NCBI RefSeq assembly: GCF_000004195.4
Contig: NC_030685.2
Span: 59,458,048 to 59,522,047 of the forward strand
Origin: Xenopus tropicalis
Taxonomy: Eukaryota; Chordata; Amphibia; Anura; Pipidae
Length of the DNA: 64,000 nt
Direction: 5' to 3'
The translations under genes and the position numbers were made by a program. Positions within the stretch are counted from its first letter, which is position 1. Each line of letters begins with the position of its first letter. Positions 1 to 20,056 of this stretch are shown in pieces. The notes beneath the pieces were generated by a model. That model made no database searches. It worked only from the letters and a program-made list of their open reading frames with translations, and was not told the origin of the DNA.

Positions 1-659
1 TTCTGGACAGAAAACTGATTTTAAAGTTGTTTAAAGGGTGCCACGACCTGGACAGGGGCATGCAGGAGGGGGATCAAGGGCAAAAATTTCTCTGAAAAAT
101 ACGTTGTTGATACAGCGTTGCGTTTTGTGCTGTAAAGGGCAGAAATCACACTACATTCCTAAACTTATGTAATAAACTGCTTTAAAAAGTCCGGCGTCTA
201 CATGCCAATCAAGTCGTGTAAAGGTTACGGCCGGTTCACACGCAAAGACAAAACGCCGCATTTACTGCAACTGTCAAGTGAGCGAATAATAGTTTTTACT
301 AGTTGCTTGTCACCTCCAGGACGTTCGTCCTGTCGGTGGGAATATTTCTGTAGTGGTGTGTTTAGCAGTCACCGTGCTTGTGCGCACGTGCACGGTCAGG
401 CAGAGGTAATTCAATGTACAGTGACGTGAACCAAAAAACACTGATTCTGCAGTGTGGGCCCAGTTTTGTCCTACCTTTTTGATCACCTGTGGTGACCATA
501 AAAGATACGATTTTGCTGCTGTTGCAGAACCCTGAAAAATCAGGAATGTGTACATTCCTGAAAAATTATGTTTTTTTTGTTGCAGCCACTGAAGCACAGA
601 GGACAGAAAAAATATGTTAAATAAATGTTGAAAAAGTTTGTTTTTTTGTTGTCGCAGCC

Positions 660-2025
660 ACTGAAGCACAGAGGACAGAAAAAATATGTTAGATAGATGG
701 TATCATAACCAATCCTGAGGCAGAACCTTTAAAAAATCGAAGATAGCGTACCAAGCACAGAAGACAGAAAAAATATCTTAGATAGATGGTATCATAACCA
801 TGCCCCAGGCAAACCCTTTCAAAGAACTAAGATAGGGTGCCAAGCACAGAAGACAGAAAAAACATCAAAGCTAGATGGTATCATAACCAATCCCCAGGCA
901 AACCCTTTCAAAGAACTAAGATAGGGTGACAAGCACAGAAGACAGAAAAAACATCAAAGCTAGATGGTATCATAACCATGCCCCAGGCAAACCCTTTCAA
1001 AGAACTAAGATAGGGTGCCAAGCACAGAAGACAGAAAAAACATCAAAGCTAGATGGTATCATAACCATGCCCCAGGCAAACCCTTTCAAAGAACTAAGAT
1101 AGGGTGCCAAGCACAGAAGACAGAAAAAACATCAAAGCTAGATGGTATCATAACCATGCCCCAGGCAAACCCTTTCAAAGAACTAAGATAGGGTGCCAAG
1201 CACAGAAGACAGAAAAAACATCAAAGCTAGATGGTATCATAACCATGCCCCAGGCAAACCCTTTCAAAGAACTAAGATAGGGTGACAAGCACAGAAGACA
1301 GAAAAAACATCAAAGCTAGATGGTATCATAACCATGCCCCAGGCAAACCCTTTCAAAGAACTAAGATAGGGTGACAAGCACAGAAGACAGAAAAAACATC
1401 AAAGCTAGATGGTATCATAACCAATCCCCAGGCAAACCCTTTCAAAGAACTAAGATAGGGTGACAAGCACAGAAGACCGAAAAAACATCAAAGCTAGATG
1501 GTATCATAACCATGCCCCAGCCAAACCCTTTCAAAGAACTAAGATAGAGTGACAAGCACAGAAGACAGAAAAAACATCAAAGCTAGATGGTATCATAACC
1601 ATGCCCCAGCCAAACCCTTTCAAAGAACTAAGATAGGGTGACAAGCACAGAAGACAGAAAAAACATCAAAGCTAGATGGTATCATAACCATGCCCCAGCC
1701 AAACCCTTTCAAAGAACTAAGATAGAGTGACAAGCACAGAAGACAGAAAAAACATCAAAGCTAGATGGTATCATAACCATGCCCCAGCCAAACCCTTTCA
1801 AAGAACTAAGATAGGGTGCCAAGCACAGAAGACAGAAAAAACATCAAAGCTAGATGGTATCATAACCATGCCCCAGGCAAACCCTTTCAAAGAACTAAGA
1901 TAGGGTGCCAAGCACAGAAGACAGAAAAAATATCTTAGATAGATGGTATCATAACCATGCCCTAGGCAAACCCTTTAAAAAAATGAAGATAGCGTGCCAA
2001 GCACAGAAGACAGAAAAATTCAGGA
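660..2025. repeat. 89-bp tandem repeat, about 15 units
   Basis: The motif AAGCACAGAAGACAGAAAAA recurs at 753, 842, 931, 1020 and so on to 1999, always 89 bases apart. Units are nearly identical in the middle and more divergent at both ends, as expected for an array growing by unequal exchange. Two related partial units at about 592 and 662 have GAGGACAG instead. It lies 3' of the hAT transposase. Confidence 0.95.
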
Positions 2026-2164
2026 TTTACCTGTCCAAAAAGTTTGGCTTAAAATTAAGCCAGTAGGATTTGCACCCTAGTTTGTACGGTGGTGGAGGAG
2101 GACGCTAAAGGACAGCTGTGTGTGGTGTCAAGCGGCGTGCAGAGAAGGACAGCTGCATGGCCAG

Positions 2165-5100
2165 TCAGAACAAGTCTTCCGGCGTGCAGTAACCCTCCGA
2201 GATCCATGCCTCATTCATTTTAATAAAGGTCAGGTAATCAACACTTTTGTGACCAAGGCGAGTTCTCTTCTCAGTTACAATCCCTCCTGCTGCACTAAAG
2301 GTCCTTTCTGAGAGGACACTTGAGGCAGGGCAAGACAAGAGATTTATGGCAAATTGTGACAGCTCTGGCCACAGATCAAGCCTGCGCACCCAGTAGTCCA
2401 GGGGTTCATCGCTCCTCAGAGTGTCAATATCTGCAGTTAATGCCAGGTAGTCCGCTACCTGCCGGTCGAGGCGTTCTCTGAGGGTGGATCCAGAAGGGTC
2501 CTGGCGCTGCCTTGGACTGAAAAAACTTTGCATGTCTGACATTACAGAGTGGCCAAAGTGCATTGTCCTTGCAGGTGTGCTCGTGGGAGGATTACCGGCA
2601 CCTCTGCCCCTGGAATGTGGAGTGACATCACCCTTAAAAGCATTGTACAACATGTTTTGCAGGCTGGTTTGGAAATGCAGCATCCTTTCGGACTTGTGGT
2701 ACGTTGGTAACATTTCTGCCACTTTATGCTTGTAACGAGGGTCTAGTAGCGTTGCCACCCAGTACAGGTCCTTCTCCTTAAGCCTCTTGATACGGGGGTC
2801 CTTCAACAGGCATGACAGCATGAAAGACCCCATTCTCACAAGGTTGGAGGCAGAGGTATCCATCTCCCCTTCCTCATTATCAAGGACTACGTCCTCATCC
2901 ACCACCGTCTCCTCTCCCCAGCCACGTACAAGACCAGGGCTCCACAAAAGGTGACCACAAGCCCCCCTGGGAAGCCTGCTCCTGTTGGTCTTCTGCCTCC
3001 ACAAAGCCACCTTCCTCCTCTGACTCCACTTCTGACACCTCTCCCTGCGTTGCAGCAGGTGCCTGGGAACGTTCTGGTGATTCCGCCCAGAAATCATGCT
3101 CTTGGTCACGCTGGTCTACAGCATCATCTGTCACTCGTCGCACGGCACGCTCAAGAAAAAAAGCAAAGGGTATTAGGTCGCTGATGGTGCCTTCAGTGCG
3201 ACTAACCATATTTGTAACCTCTTCAAAAGGGCGCATCAGCCTGCAGGCGTCGCGCATAAGCACCCAGTAACGGGGAAAAAAAATCCCCAGCTCTGCAGAT
3301 CCAGTCCTACCACCCAGTTCAAATAAGCATTCATTGACGGCTCTTTGTTGTTGCAGCAGACGTTCAAACATCATTAGCGTGGAATTCCAGCGAGTCTGGC
3401 TGTCGCAAATTAAACGCCTGACTGGCAACTTGTGCCCCCGCTGAATGTCAGCAAGGCATGCCATGGCTGTGTAGGAACGTCTGAAATGGCCAGACACCTT
3501 CCTGGACTGCCTGAGAATGTCATGCAATCCGTTGGCAAATCGAGACAAACCGTTGGACTATCAAATTTAAAACATGTGCCATGCAGGGCACATGTGTTAA
3601 ATTGCCCAGTCTCAGTGCTGCCAACAGATTGCTTCTGTTGTCACACACCATTTTTCCGATTTTCAGTTGGTGTGGGGTCAGCCACCGATCGGCCTGTGAG
3701 TGCAGAGATGACAGGAGTGCAGATCCGGTATGGTTTCTACTTTCCAGGCACGTCATGCCCAAGACAGCATGACAACGGCGTACCTGGCACGTCGAATAGC
3801 CTATGTGGAGCTGGGGGTGCACAGGTGTGGAGGAGGACACAGCAGCAGAGGAGGAAGAAGCCGAGGAAGAAGCCAAGTTAGAAGATGACTTAGAAGACGA
3901 CTTAGAAGACGAGTTAGAGTGCAAAGGAGGAGTAGAGGTGGTGGCAGACCCGCATGCAACCCGTGGCGGTGACACCAACTCCATTGTTGTTGAACCACGC
4001 ATTCCCTGCTTCCCAGCCATCACCAGGTTCACCCAGTGGGCAGTGTAGGTGACATACCTGCCCTGACCATGTTTGGAGGACCATGTGTCAGTAGTCACAT
4101 GGACCTTTGCCCCAACACTAAATGACAGAGATGCGGTGACTTGGCTCTGCACATGCTGGTACAGGTGTGGTATTCCCTTCTGTGAAAAAAACTTGCGGCT
4201 GGGTACCTTCCACTGCGGTGTCCCAATTGCTACAAATTGGTGGAAAGCCTCAGAGTCCACCAGCTGGTATGGTAAAAGCTGGCGGGCTAAGAGTGCAGAC
4301 AATCCAGCTGTCAGACGCCGGGCAAAGGGATGACTCGGAGGCATTGGTTTCTTACGCTCAAACATGGCCCTCACAAAAACTTGGCTGGGGGCAGATGAGC
4401 AGGAACTGGTGGTCAAGGCGGAAGGCGGAGTGGAGGGTGGTTGAGACGGGTCAAGGACAGCAGAGGTAGAGCAGTAAGATGCTGGAGCAGAAGGAGGGTG
4501 GCTTAGCGTTTGGCTGCTGCCTTTGAGGTGTTGCTCCCATAGTGCTTTGTGTTTGGCGTTCATGTGCCTTCGCATAGCAGTTGTACCTAAGTGGGTGTTG
4601 GGCTTCCCAAGACTCAGTTTCTGACTGCACTCATTGCAAATTACAGCGCTTTTGTCAGAGGCACACACATTAAAAAAATGCCACACTGCTGAGCCTTTTG
4701 ATGTGGGCTTTCTAGCAGTAACAGTAGAAGTTGGCGGGTGCATTGGCTGGCTGACCACAGGTGCCGATTCATGTTGTTGCCCTACTGTTCCCTGGGAGCT
4801 GTCCCTGCTTCTTCTAAGTCTTATTCTCCTCCTGCCTCTCTGACTCTCCGTCTCTCCATCTGAACTATCCTCCTCTTGCTCTCTTCTTGTGGGCACCCAG
4901 AAAACATCAAGCTCCTCATCATCATTCTCCTCAGATGCATCAATTTCTTCTGACAGCTCACAGAAGACAGCAGCAGCGGGGACCTCATCACACCTTATGT
5001 CCATCTCTGTTGTGTTGCCTGCCTGAATTATGATATCTGGTGTAACGTCCTCATCTCCTTCATCTTCTTCTGGCAATAATGGTTGCGCATCACTCAGTTC

Positions 5101-5388
5101 AACAAACTCATGAGTAAATAACTCCTCTGACTCCAGTGAAGAAGGGGCGGCGGTGGTGGAGGAAGTGGTACGTGGGGTGCCCATAGCAGAGGAGGATGAG
5201 GATGTTGTGGCAAAGTTAGAAACAGTAGAGGATGGGGTGTGCTGTGTAAGCCAGTCAACTACCTCTTCAGCATTTTGGGAGTTCAGGGTAAGTGCCTTCG
5301 GAAAACTGGGCAATTTCCTAGGGCCACAGGATATCATAGCAGCACGGCCCCTAGTGCCTCTGTGTGGCGGCCTGCCTTTGCCTGGCAT
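2165..5388 (-). pseudogene. hAT transposase (ZBED-like), frameshifted
   Basis: Three overlapping minus-strand frames together cover one hAT transposase. The first (5388-3520, 622 residues) has an acidic Ser-rich N-terminus, a BED zinc finger at about 231-285 with Cys251, Cys254, His275 and His280, and the core block VTTDTWSS. The second (3548-2895) has ICDSQTRWNSTLMM. The third (3109-2165) has the C-terminal dimerisation block WPELSQFAINLLSCPASSVL with ERTFSAAGG. The breaks near 3,520-3,548 and 2,945 are frameshifts, so no full protein can be made; start at 5388 because MPGKG opens the BED-type reading frame downstream of the promoter. Confidence 0.9.
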
Positions 5389-5420
5389 TTTTTTTATTTT
5401 TACAAAACAACAACAACTTG

Positions 5421-6985
5421 GGTGATGTTTATGGACACGGAATTATTATTGTTATTTAGACAAATTGTGAAAAAGCTCACACAGCTAGGTGGCACTTGGT
5501 TGCAGACACCGGGCAACAAGGCCTGCAAGGGCAACGTATACAGTAGTGGATACGGAATATATTATTGCTGGTGGAAAACTATCACTCAGGTGATGTTTCT
5601 GGACACGGAATTATTATTGTTATTTAGACAAATTGTGAAAAAGCTCACACAGCTAGGTGGTACTTGGTTGCAGACACCGGGCAACAAGGCCTGCAAGGGC
5701 AACGTATACAGTAGTGGATACAGAATATATTATTGCTGGTGGAAAACCGTCACTCAGGTGATGTTTCTGGACATGGAATTATTATTGTTATTTAGACAAA
5801 TTGTGAAAAAGCTCACACAGCTAGGTGGCACTTGGTTGCAGACACCGGGCAACAAGGCCTGCAAGGGCAACGTATACAGTAGTGGATACGGAATATATTA
5901 TTGCTGGTGGAAAACCGTCACTCAGGTGATGTTTCTGGACACGGAATTATTATTGTTATTTAGACAAATTGTGAAAAAGCTCACACAGCTAGGTGGCACT
6001 TGGTTGCAGACACCGGGCAACAAGGCCTGCAAGGGCAACGTATACAGTAGTGGATACGGAATATATTATTGCTGGTGGAAAACCGTCACTCAGGTGATGT
6101 TTCTGGACACGGAATTATTATTGTTATTTAGACAAATTGTGAAAAAGCTCACACAGCTAGGTGGCACTTGGTTGCAGACACCGGGCAACAAGGCCTGCAA
6201 GGGCAACGTATACAGTAGTGGATACGGAATATATTATTGCTGGTGGAAAACCGTCACTCAGGTGATGTTTCTGGACACGGAATTATTATTGTTATTTAGA
6301 CAAATTGTGAAAAAGCTCACACAGCTAGGTGGCACTTGGTTGCAGACACCGGGCAACAAGGCCTGCAAGGGCAACGTATACAGTAGTGGATACGGAATAT
6401 ATTATTGCTGGTGGAAAACCGTCACTCAGGTGATGTTTCTGGACACGGAATTATTATTGTTATTTAGACAAATTGTGAAAAAGCTCACACAGCTAGGTGG
6501 CACTTGGTTGCAGACACCGGGCAACAAGGCCTGCAAGGGCAACATATACAGTAGTGGATATGGAATATATTATTGCTGGTGGAAAACCGTCACTCAGGTG
6601 ATGTTTCTGGACACGGAATTATTATTGTTATTTAGAGAAATTGTGAAAAAGCTCATACAGCTAGGTGGCACTTGGTTGCAGACACCGGGCAACAAGGCCT
6701 GCAAGGGCAACGTATACAGTAGTGGATACGGAATATATTATTGCTGGTGGAAAACCGTCACTCAGGTGATGTTTCTGGACACGGAATTATTATTGTTATT
6801 TAGAGAAATTGTGAAAAAGCTCACACAGCTAGGTGGCACTTGGTTGCAGACACCGGGCAACAAGGCCTGCAAGGGCAACGTATACAGTAGTGGATACGGA
6901 ATATATTATTGCTGGTGGAAAACCGTCACTCAGGTGATGTTTCTGGACAAGGAATTATTATTGTTATTTAGACAAATTGTTATTT
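5421..6985. repeat. 168-bp tandem repeat, about 9.3 units
   Basis: GGTGATGTTTCTGGACACGG recurs at 5421, 5589, 5757 and 5925, every 168 bases. Since 168 is 56 codons and one frame lacks stops, the plus strand shows a 582-residue open frame from 5239 to 6987. It is a repeat artefact in the leader of the hAT transposase. Confidence 0.95.
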
Positions 6986-6993
6986 AGACAAAA

Positions 6994-7425
6994 AATACAG
7001 AGCAGTAGAAAGTAGATTACTAGCCAGAAAACCTACTTAAACTCTGCCTCAAATCAATGCACAGCTCCTATCCCCACACAAATACAGAGCAGTAGTAGAT
7101 TACTAGCCAGAAAACCTACTTAAACTCTCCCTCAAATCAATACACAGCTCCTCTCCCCACACAAATACAGAGCAGTAGAAAGTAGATTACTAGCCAGAAA
7201 TCCTACTTAAACTCTGCCTCAAATCAATGCACAGCTCCTATCCCCACACAAATACAGAGCAGTAGAAAGTAGATTACTATCCAGAAATCCTACTTAAACT
7301 CTGCCTCAAATCAATGCACAGCTCCTATCCCCACACAAATACAGAGCAGTAGTAGATTACTAGCCAGAAAACCTACTTAAACTCTCCCTCAAATCAATAC
7401 ACAGCTCTCTCCCTACACTATCTCT
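6994..7425. repeat. 83/87-bp tandem repeat, 5 units
   Basis: AATACAGAGCAGTAG recurs at 6994, 7081, 7164, 7251 and 7338. Units alternate between an 87-base form with AGTAGAAAGTAG and an 83-base form lacking four bases there. Confidence 0.9.
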
Positions 7426-7469
7426 TCAAGCACACACAGGCAGAATGTAAAATGGCTGCTGGGCTTCGG

Positions 7470-7537
7470 TTTATATATGGAAGGGAGTGGTCCAAGGGGG
7501 TGGGGTGGCCCAGGAGGGAGAGCTGCCTGATTGGCTG
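7470..7537 (-). promoter_or_regulatory. hAT transposase promoter: CCAAT box and TATA box
   Basis: On the minus strand AGCCAATCAGG (around 7539-7529) is followed by TATATAAA at 7477-7470, about 2.1 kb upstream of the transposase ATG and about 160-220 bases inside the element end. The long leader between them is made of tandem repeats. Confidence 0.55.
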
Positions 7538-7559
7538 ACATGTATCTGCTGGTCTGGGG

Positions 7560-7695
7560 TGAGAGGTCAAAATTTGGCGCCAGCTAAGGCGAACCCAAAT
7601 GGCGAACATCGCCAAAAGTTCGCGAATTTGCGGACTTGCGAACAACCGATGTTCGCGCGAATTAGTTCGCCGGCGAACAGTTCGCTACATCCCTA
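7560..7695. repeat. hAT terminal and subterminal repeat with GCGAAC hexamers
   Basis: Within about 135 bases GCGAAC or its complement GTTCGC occurs about seven times, in both orientations, ending at the terminus CTACATCCCTA. Clustered short subterminal motifs are known transposase-binding sites in hAT elements; that they act so here is inference. Confidence 0.7.
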
Positions 7696-15710
<8,015 letters not shown>

Positions 15711-16511
15711 TTGAAGAACCCAGGATGTATCTAAATCAATAATGGTGCAAACAATCACACAGAATAACAAATAACGTGAATTCTAAACAAAGATGTTAAC
15801 AGGTTTCAGCAGTGTCCTCATCCCTGTGGATTTATTTCATTCTTGCTTTCCCCTTCAGTAACAATAGATTGTGCTAAAGACAATTGTTTTTAAGACATCT
15901 ACAGGATAGGACATGAAGCTTTGTCGTGTGTTCTCAATAAGTATGTCAGGGCCAGTTAATAGTGATCTGGGCACCAGAAACGAATCTACAGGGCCCCAGG
16001 AGGGCTTTCTAAATTGGAAGTGGCATTTATTTGGATGCATGAATACTAAAGAAAGCCTTTCTCAACTTCTAAGCTTGGAAAAACTGGCAGTGGTTGACTC
16101 TGATCATGGAGAAGCTACTGAAATACAATGGCCCATCCCTTTTTATATGCCACTCTATATTGGCTGTACTTTTTTAAAGGGTACAAATAACCGCCCTACA
16201 TAGCTACTACCTAGTGGAAAGCTTGGATGGGTAAATATGGGTCAATTTTAGAGCAATAGGACAACCAAAATACCCCAGCTAACAGCCTTTAGCAAAAGAC
16301 AGGGCATGTGATCATTTAGGTTATGGCAAACTGATATTTTGTTTGTGCCAATTTAGCTTTCAAGCATAAATGTAAAACATACCCCTGGAACATGTATAAT
16401 GGCATGTCATTAAAAGGCCAGACAGGGTAAACATGTGGAACATATATAGGTGCACAGACCTATACACATGGAACAGTGTGTGTGACAAGATGCAAGAGGA
16501 TTGCTATAAAT

Positions 16512-16809
16512 AAAGGTATGGAAACAATCTGGAAACAAATTATCCACAAAGCTCCAAATTATGGGAAGGCCATCTCCCATGGAGTCCATTATAATTAAAT
16601 GATTCTGTAATAATAAAACAGTACCCTGTACTTGATCCCAACTAAGATATAATGAATCCTTATGGAGGCAAAACAATCCTATTGGGTTTAAATAACATTT
16701 AAATGATTTTTTAGTAGACAACGTCTAGAGATCCAAATTAAGGAAAGACCCGTTATCCAGATAACCCTAAGTCTCAAGCATTCTGGATAACAGGTCCCAT
16801 ACTTGTATA
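16512..16809. mobile_element. Palindromic MITE, GGTATGGGACCTGTTATCC family (copy 1)
   Basis: The right end reads GGATAACAGGTCCCATACTT, the complement of the left ends of the copies at 37.7 and 38.6 kb. Internal stretches such as CAATCCTATTGGGTTTAAAT are shared in opposite orientation. Confidence 0.75.
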
Positions 16810-17120
16810 GAGAAAACTCTTTTATACTGTGTATGGCATTGCATGGCATACACCCTGCCTTTACATTCCTGATTAGTAGCTTGAAAGATTCTATTTCACT
16901 TGTGTAAAGGCTATATTTGCTCTATTGGCAGTAGCAGCTCAGCTCCAGGTCTTTGTTAAGCAGCCAATGGTACTTCTGTAAGAAACCAAAGGTGTGCTAA
17001 ATGGGAGTTAGAAATGTCACTGCCAGCAAGCTGTTTCTTAAGAATGGGACTGTTTAATAGCCCTCAGAAGACCAGCACTGTTACAAATGCAATATAATAA
17101 ATATTAAGTTGTGCACTTAC

Positions 17121-17155
17121 ATCAGTCAGGGATGGGATCTCCAACACTTTCAAAT
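17121..17155 (-). other. trpm8: Candidate 5' non-coding exon of TRPM8 copy B
   Basis: Bounded by acceptor TTTTGTAG on the right and donor GAT|GTAAGT on the left, 35 bases, between the proposed promoter and exon 1. Splice-site strength and position are the only evidence. Confidence 0.35.
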
Positions 17156-17904
17156 CTACAAAACAAAGTTAAAGAAACAATTTTCGTATATATAAGGTTG
17201 CCTTATGAAAGAAGATCGCGGAAGAAGACGGCCTAACCACAATTGAGGAACTTGCGACAACAGATGTTTACAGGCCATGAACAAGGAAGAGAGTAAATGA
17301 CTGATGCAAAAAGCTGCTGGCAAGCATGCCCCTGTGAGAGTTATCAGTGATACAGGAAGATGATATATAGACATATATGTCTATGACCTTTAGCTCAGTA
17401 TAGATGATCTTTAGGTCATTCCTGATTCAGGCTTTTGACAACTGTACTGTACATCCTCTTTCTTCTCGAGAAGTAACACTAAAGGTAGATCATTGGCTTC
17501 TATTTTTATGTAGAATACACCCACCATTGGTGCTACCATAAGGCTTATTCCATGATAGTTTTTGGGGATCATGCCTCCTGTGCCTAGTGTGCTACCACCC
17601 CAAGAGAACACAGTCCACATTCTTCCGAAAGAGTGCTGCTATGGATTCAGGGAATTGTCATTGCTAAAAGGACTACAGTAACCAAGAAAGCTCCGAGTAC
17701 CACTGTCCTTGGCACAAAGACGGATAAAGCTGCATCTCAAGACCTCTTATCTCACATATGCCCATTTTTTTATGGCCCCATTTGGAATCATAGCAAAAAT
17801 GTAGAATCATAGCAGTAACTAATTTAAATAACATTAAATATTTTTCACAACAAATACAGGCAAGAGGTTTTTAAAGCAGCGTTTTTAAAGCAGAAGTAAC
17901 TAAC

Positions 17905-18120
17905 CTGAGTCCTCTGTGAAAAGAAACACTGCATTCCCTTACTTCTTTACTGTACACATGGGCTTCAGTATCAGACTTCCTTCCTTCTATTTAAACCTTT
18001 CAGGGCAGGGGATGAGCCTGTGCAGCTTGCTCCTTTCTTCTCTCCCCTCCCCCTCTTCCTCTTCCCTTTCCCTTCTCCCCCTCCCTTTGCCTCCTCCCGT
18101 CAGCAGCAAGAGTGACGTCA
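17905..18120 (-). promoter_or_regulatory. trpm8: Candidate promoter and first exon of TRPM8 copy B
   Basis: Reading the minus strand there is a perfect cAMP-response palindrome TGACGTCA at 18120-18113, a GA-rich tract at about 18100-18030, a TATA-like TTTAAATA at 17995-17988 and a donor CTCAG|GTTAGT at 17904. Transcription would start near 17,960. The arrangement is promoter-like but rests on motifs only. Confidence 0.35.
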
Positions 18121-18464
18121 GACCAAGCTAAAATGGCAGTTGCTGTCTTAGACAAACAGAGGGAGCTTCTATGGCTGTTTACTCAGGTATAGCAATGCAT
18201 TCTGCAGAATAAATATGGTGTTCTAGTTTGCACTATTGTAGCTATATATATTGGAAATAAAAGGCACGAGTAAATTTTCTTCTTCTTTAAAAGGAAAATC
18301 TAAATATCCTCTATAATCAAGAATCATAAGAATTTTATTATAAGGCACATAGAACTATATTGAATAAAATACAAGAAAGTCACAAGAACATTAAGCACTG
18401 CCCACGATCCACCTCTGAAGGCAGTGTCTTCATTATAGAAAATTTTGATACATTAGTCATTAGT

Positions 18465-18848
18465 CATTAAATTTTTTTTTTTTTTTTTTTAAAGTTGTTG
18501 AATTATTTGCCTTCCTCTTCTGCTATTTTCCACCTTTAAATGAAGGGTCACTGACCCCAGCAGCCAAAAACAAATGCTCTGTGAGGCTACAATTTTATTG
18601 TTATTACTTATCTTTCTATGCAGGCCCTCTCCTATTCATATTCCAGTATTTAATTTAATCAACTGCCTGGTTGCTAGGGTAAATAAAACCCTATCACACA
18701 GATAGCTGCTGAAATGCCAAACTGGAGAGCTGCTGAACAAAAAGCTGAAAAACTGAAAAACCTAAAAAAATTAAGACCAATTGAAATTTGTCTAAAATGA
18801 TAAGTGACTACATCATACCAAAAGGTTATTTAATGGTGAACTACCCCT
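18465..18848. mobile_element. Eroded TTAA-type MITE, GGGGTTGTTCACC family
   Basis: Shares AATTATTTGCCTTCCTCTTC, TGGTTGCTAGGGTAAA and ATGGTGAACTACCCC with the better-kept copy at 58707-59144, in reverse orientation. The termini are degraded. A 20-base T run marks the left side. Confidence 0.6.
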
Positions 18849-19680
18849 GGTGCTCTACTAACTGAAGCATTGACATTGTTTCCATCTAAACGGTATGTAA
18901 GGAACCTAAATATCTCCTTGTAGAAACCATAAAAGTTAATTTTTGTAGCATTATGTGCTTGCAGGCACGGACTAAAATATGAAGAAACTGATGTAATTTG
19001 CTGATTTGTAGTTTCTTTCATATGCAACAGCAAACACACCTTGTAGCACTGAACTCACTAAAAAAAGCTTTAGTGTTTAAAATCTCAAGATGGCCTTCAG
19101 CAATTTCCACCCAAATGAAACTAGAGAAAAAGAATTCACTCTGTCATATTTGCCAATGGTGTTATATTTGCCTTAGAGACTACTGAGAATCTGTGCGTGC
19201 AAAGGGCTTGTTTTATTACATTCTGGGAATTAACTAATTCCCAGGTGATATTTGATTTAAAGAGAAACTGCCCCATTCTGTATAATGAATAAAATGTAAC
19301 TCTAAGTAACTTTCTAACAAATTCTCATTAACACATTTTAAATGTTTTAATGTAATTTTATATGTAATTGTTATGAAAAGCAGCATCTGTCTGTTTATAT
19401 TCTCCACACTTCTGGTTCTGACAACAGTATAGAAGAAAACAGTACTGAAAACAGTATAGAAGAAAACAGGAGAAGTCATTTTTTTCTACATTGTTTGAAG
19501 AGTCAGAATCAGATGCAAATAAAAAGCCAGTAATTAACAGATAACAGAAAGTTTAAGAAGCAAAAATATTTTTTCTCCCTAAAATGACATTTTTTCTACA
19601 AAAAATCCAAATGTATTTGCATGAGAAATATGTAATGTTTTTATAGCACCTCAACATGTCAAAAGAAACCTTTGTCAAGA

Positions 19681-20056
19681 ACATATATATATATATAATA
19701 GAAAGAGTGCCGCACTCACAGGGACTGTGTTTTTATTGAAAAAATTCCAACGTTTCAACAGGCCCGGATTTGTGGCGAGGCCACAAAGGCCCAGGCCTAG
19801 GGCGGCATTTCGCTCCCATACGGAGCAATGGGGACTTCTCCCCACTGCTCCGTATGGGAGTTTAAATGCCCGTGCATGTGCGATTGTGTCGGCACGACAC
19901 GGGGGAGGTGGGTTGGTTTGCGCATGCGCGGGAGGCGGGGCGCAAATGGAGGGTGGCCTAGGGGCGCCCGGATTTGAAATCCGGCGCTGCGTTTCAAGCA
20001 CAACCAGTGCTCTTCCTCAGGGACAAACCACACATATATATATATATATATATATA
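19681..20056. repeat. TA-bracketed hammerhead-like module, interrupted by a MITE
   Basis: TA dinucleotide runs border a unit that starts GCCGCACTCACAGG and, on the minus strand, holds CTGAGGA (20020-20014), a stem AGAGCAC/GTGCTT and GAAACG, the order of a hammerhead ribozyme core. A MITE at 19759-19989 splits it. Core bases deviate from the active consensus, so catalysis is doubtful. Confidence 0.55.
19759..19989. mobile_element. GC-rich hAT-type MITE with perfect 8-bp target duplication
   Basis: Ends are CAGGCCCGGATTT and AAATCCGGCGCTG; CGTTTCAA is repeated at 19751-19758 and 19990-19997. The interior has an inverted pair CTCCCATACGGAGCA and TGCTCCGTATGGGAG. The open frames seen across it are artefacts. 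Confidence 0.88.

Larger units (their letters stand above)
1..7695 (-). mobile_element. Large degenerate hAT DNA transposon (left end outside window)
   Basis: The right terminus, read on the minus strand, starts TAGGGATGTAGCGAAC, a hAT-type terminal inverted repeat, followed by many GCGAAC/GTTCGC hexamers, a CCAAT box, a TATA box, tandem repeats and then a broken BED-finger transposase. Beyond the transposase lie further tandem repeats up to position 1. The matching left terminus was not found, so the element exceeds 7.7 kb or is truncated. It lies where the copy B intron 10 and its next exon are expected. Confidence 0.8.

Noticed and set aside
660..2025. Regular 89-bp repeats as a possible CRISPR array
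   Set aside because: Whole units, not short repeats with unique spacers, are repeated, and the setting is a vertebrate transposon.
3432..4843. Several plus-strand open frames of 80-150 residues
   Set aside because: They are antisense shadows of the hAT transposase frames on the minus strand.
5239..6987. 582-residue plus-strand open frame
   Set aside because: It is the translation of a 168-bp tandem array plus antisense transposase sequence; every repeat gives the same 56 residues and no known domain appears.
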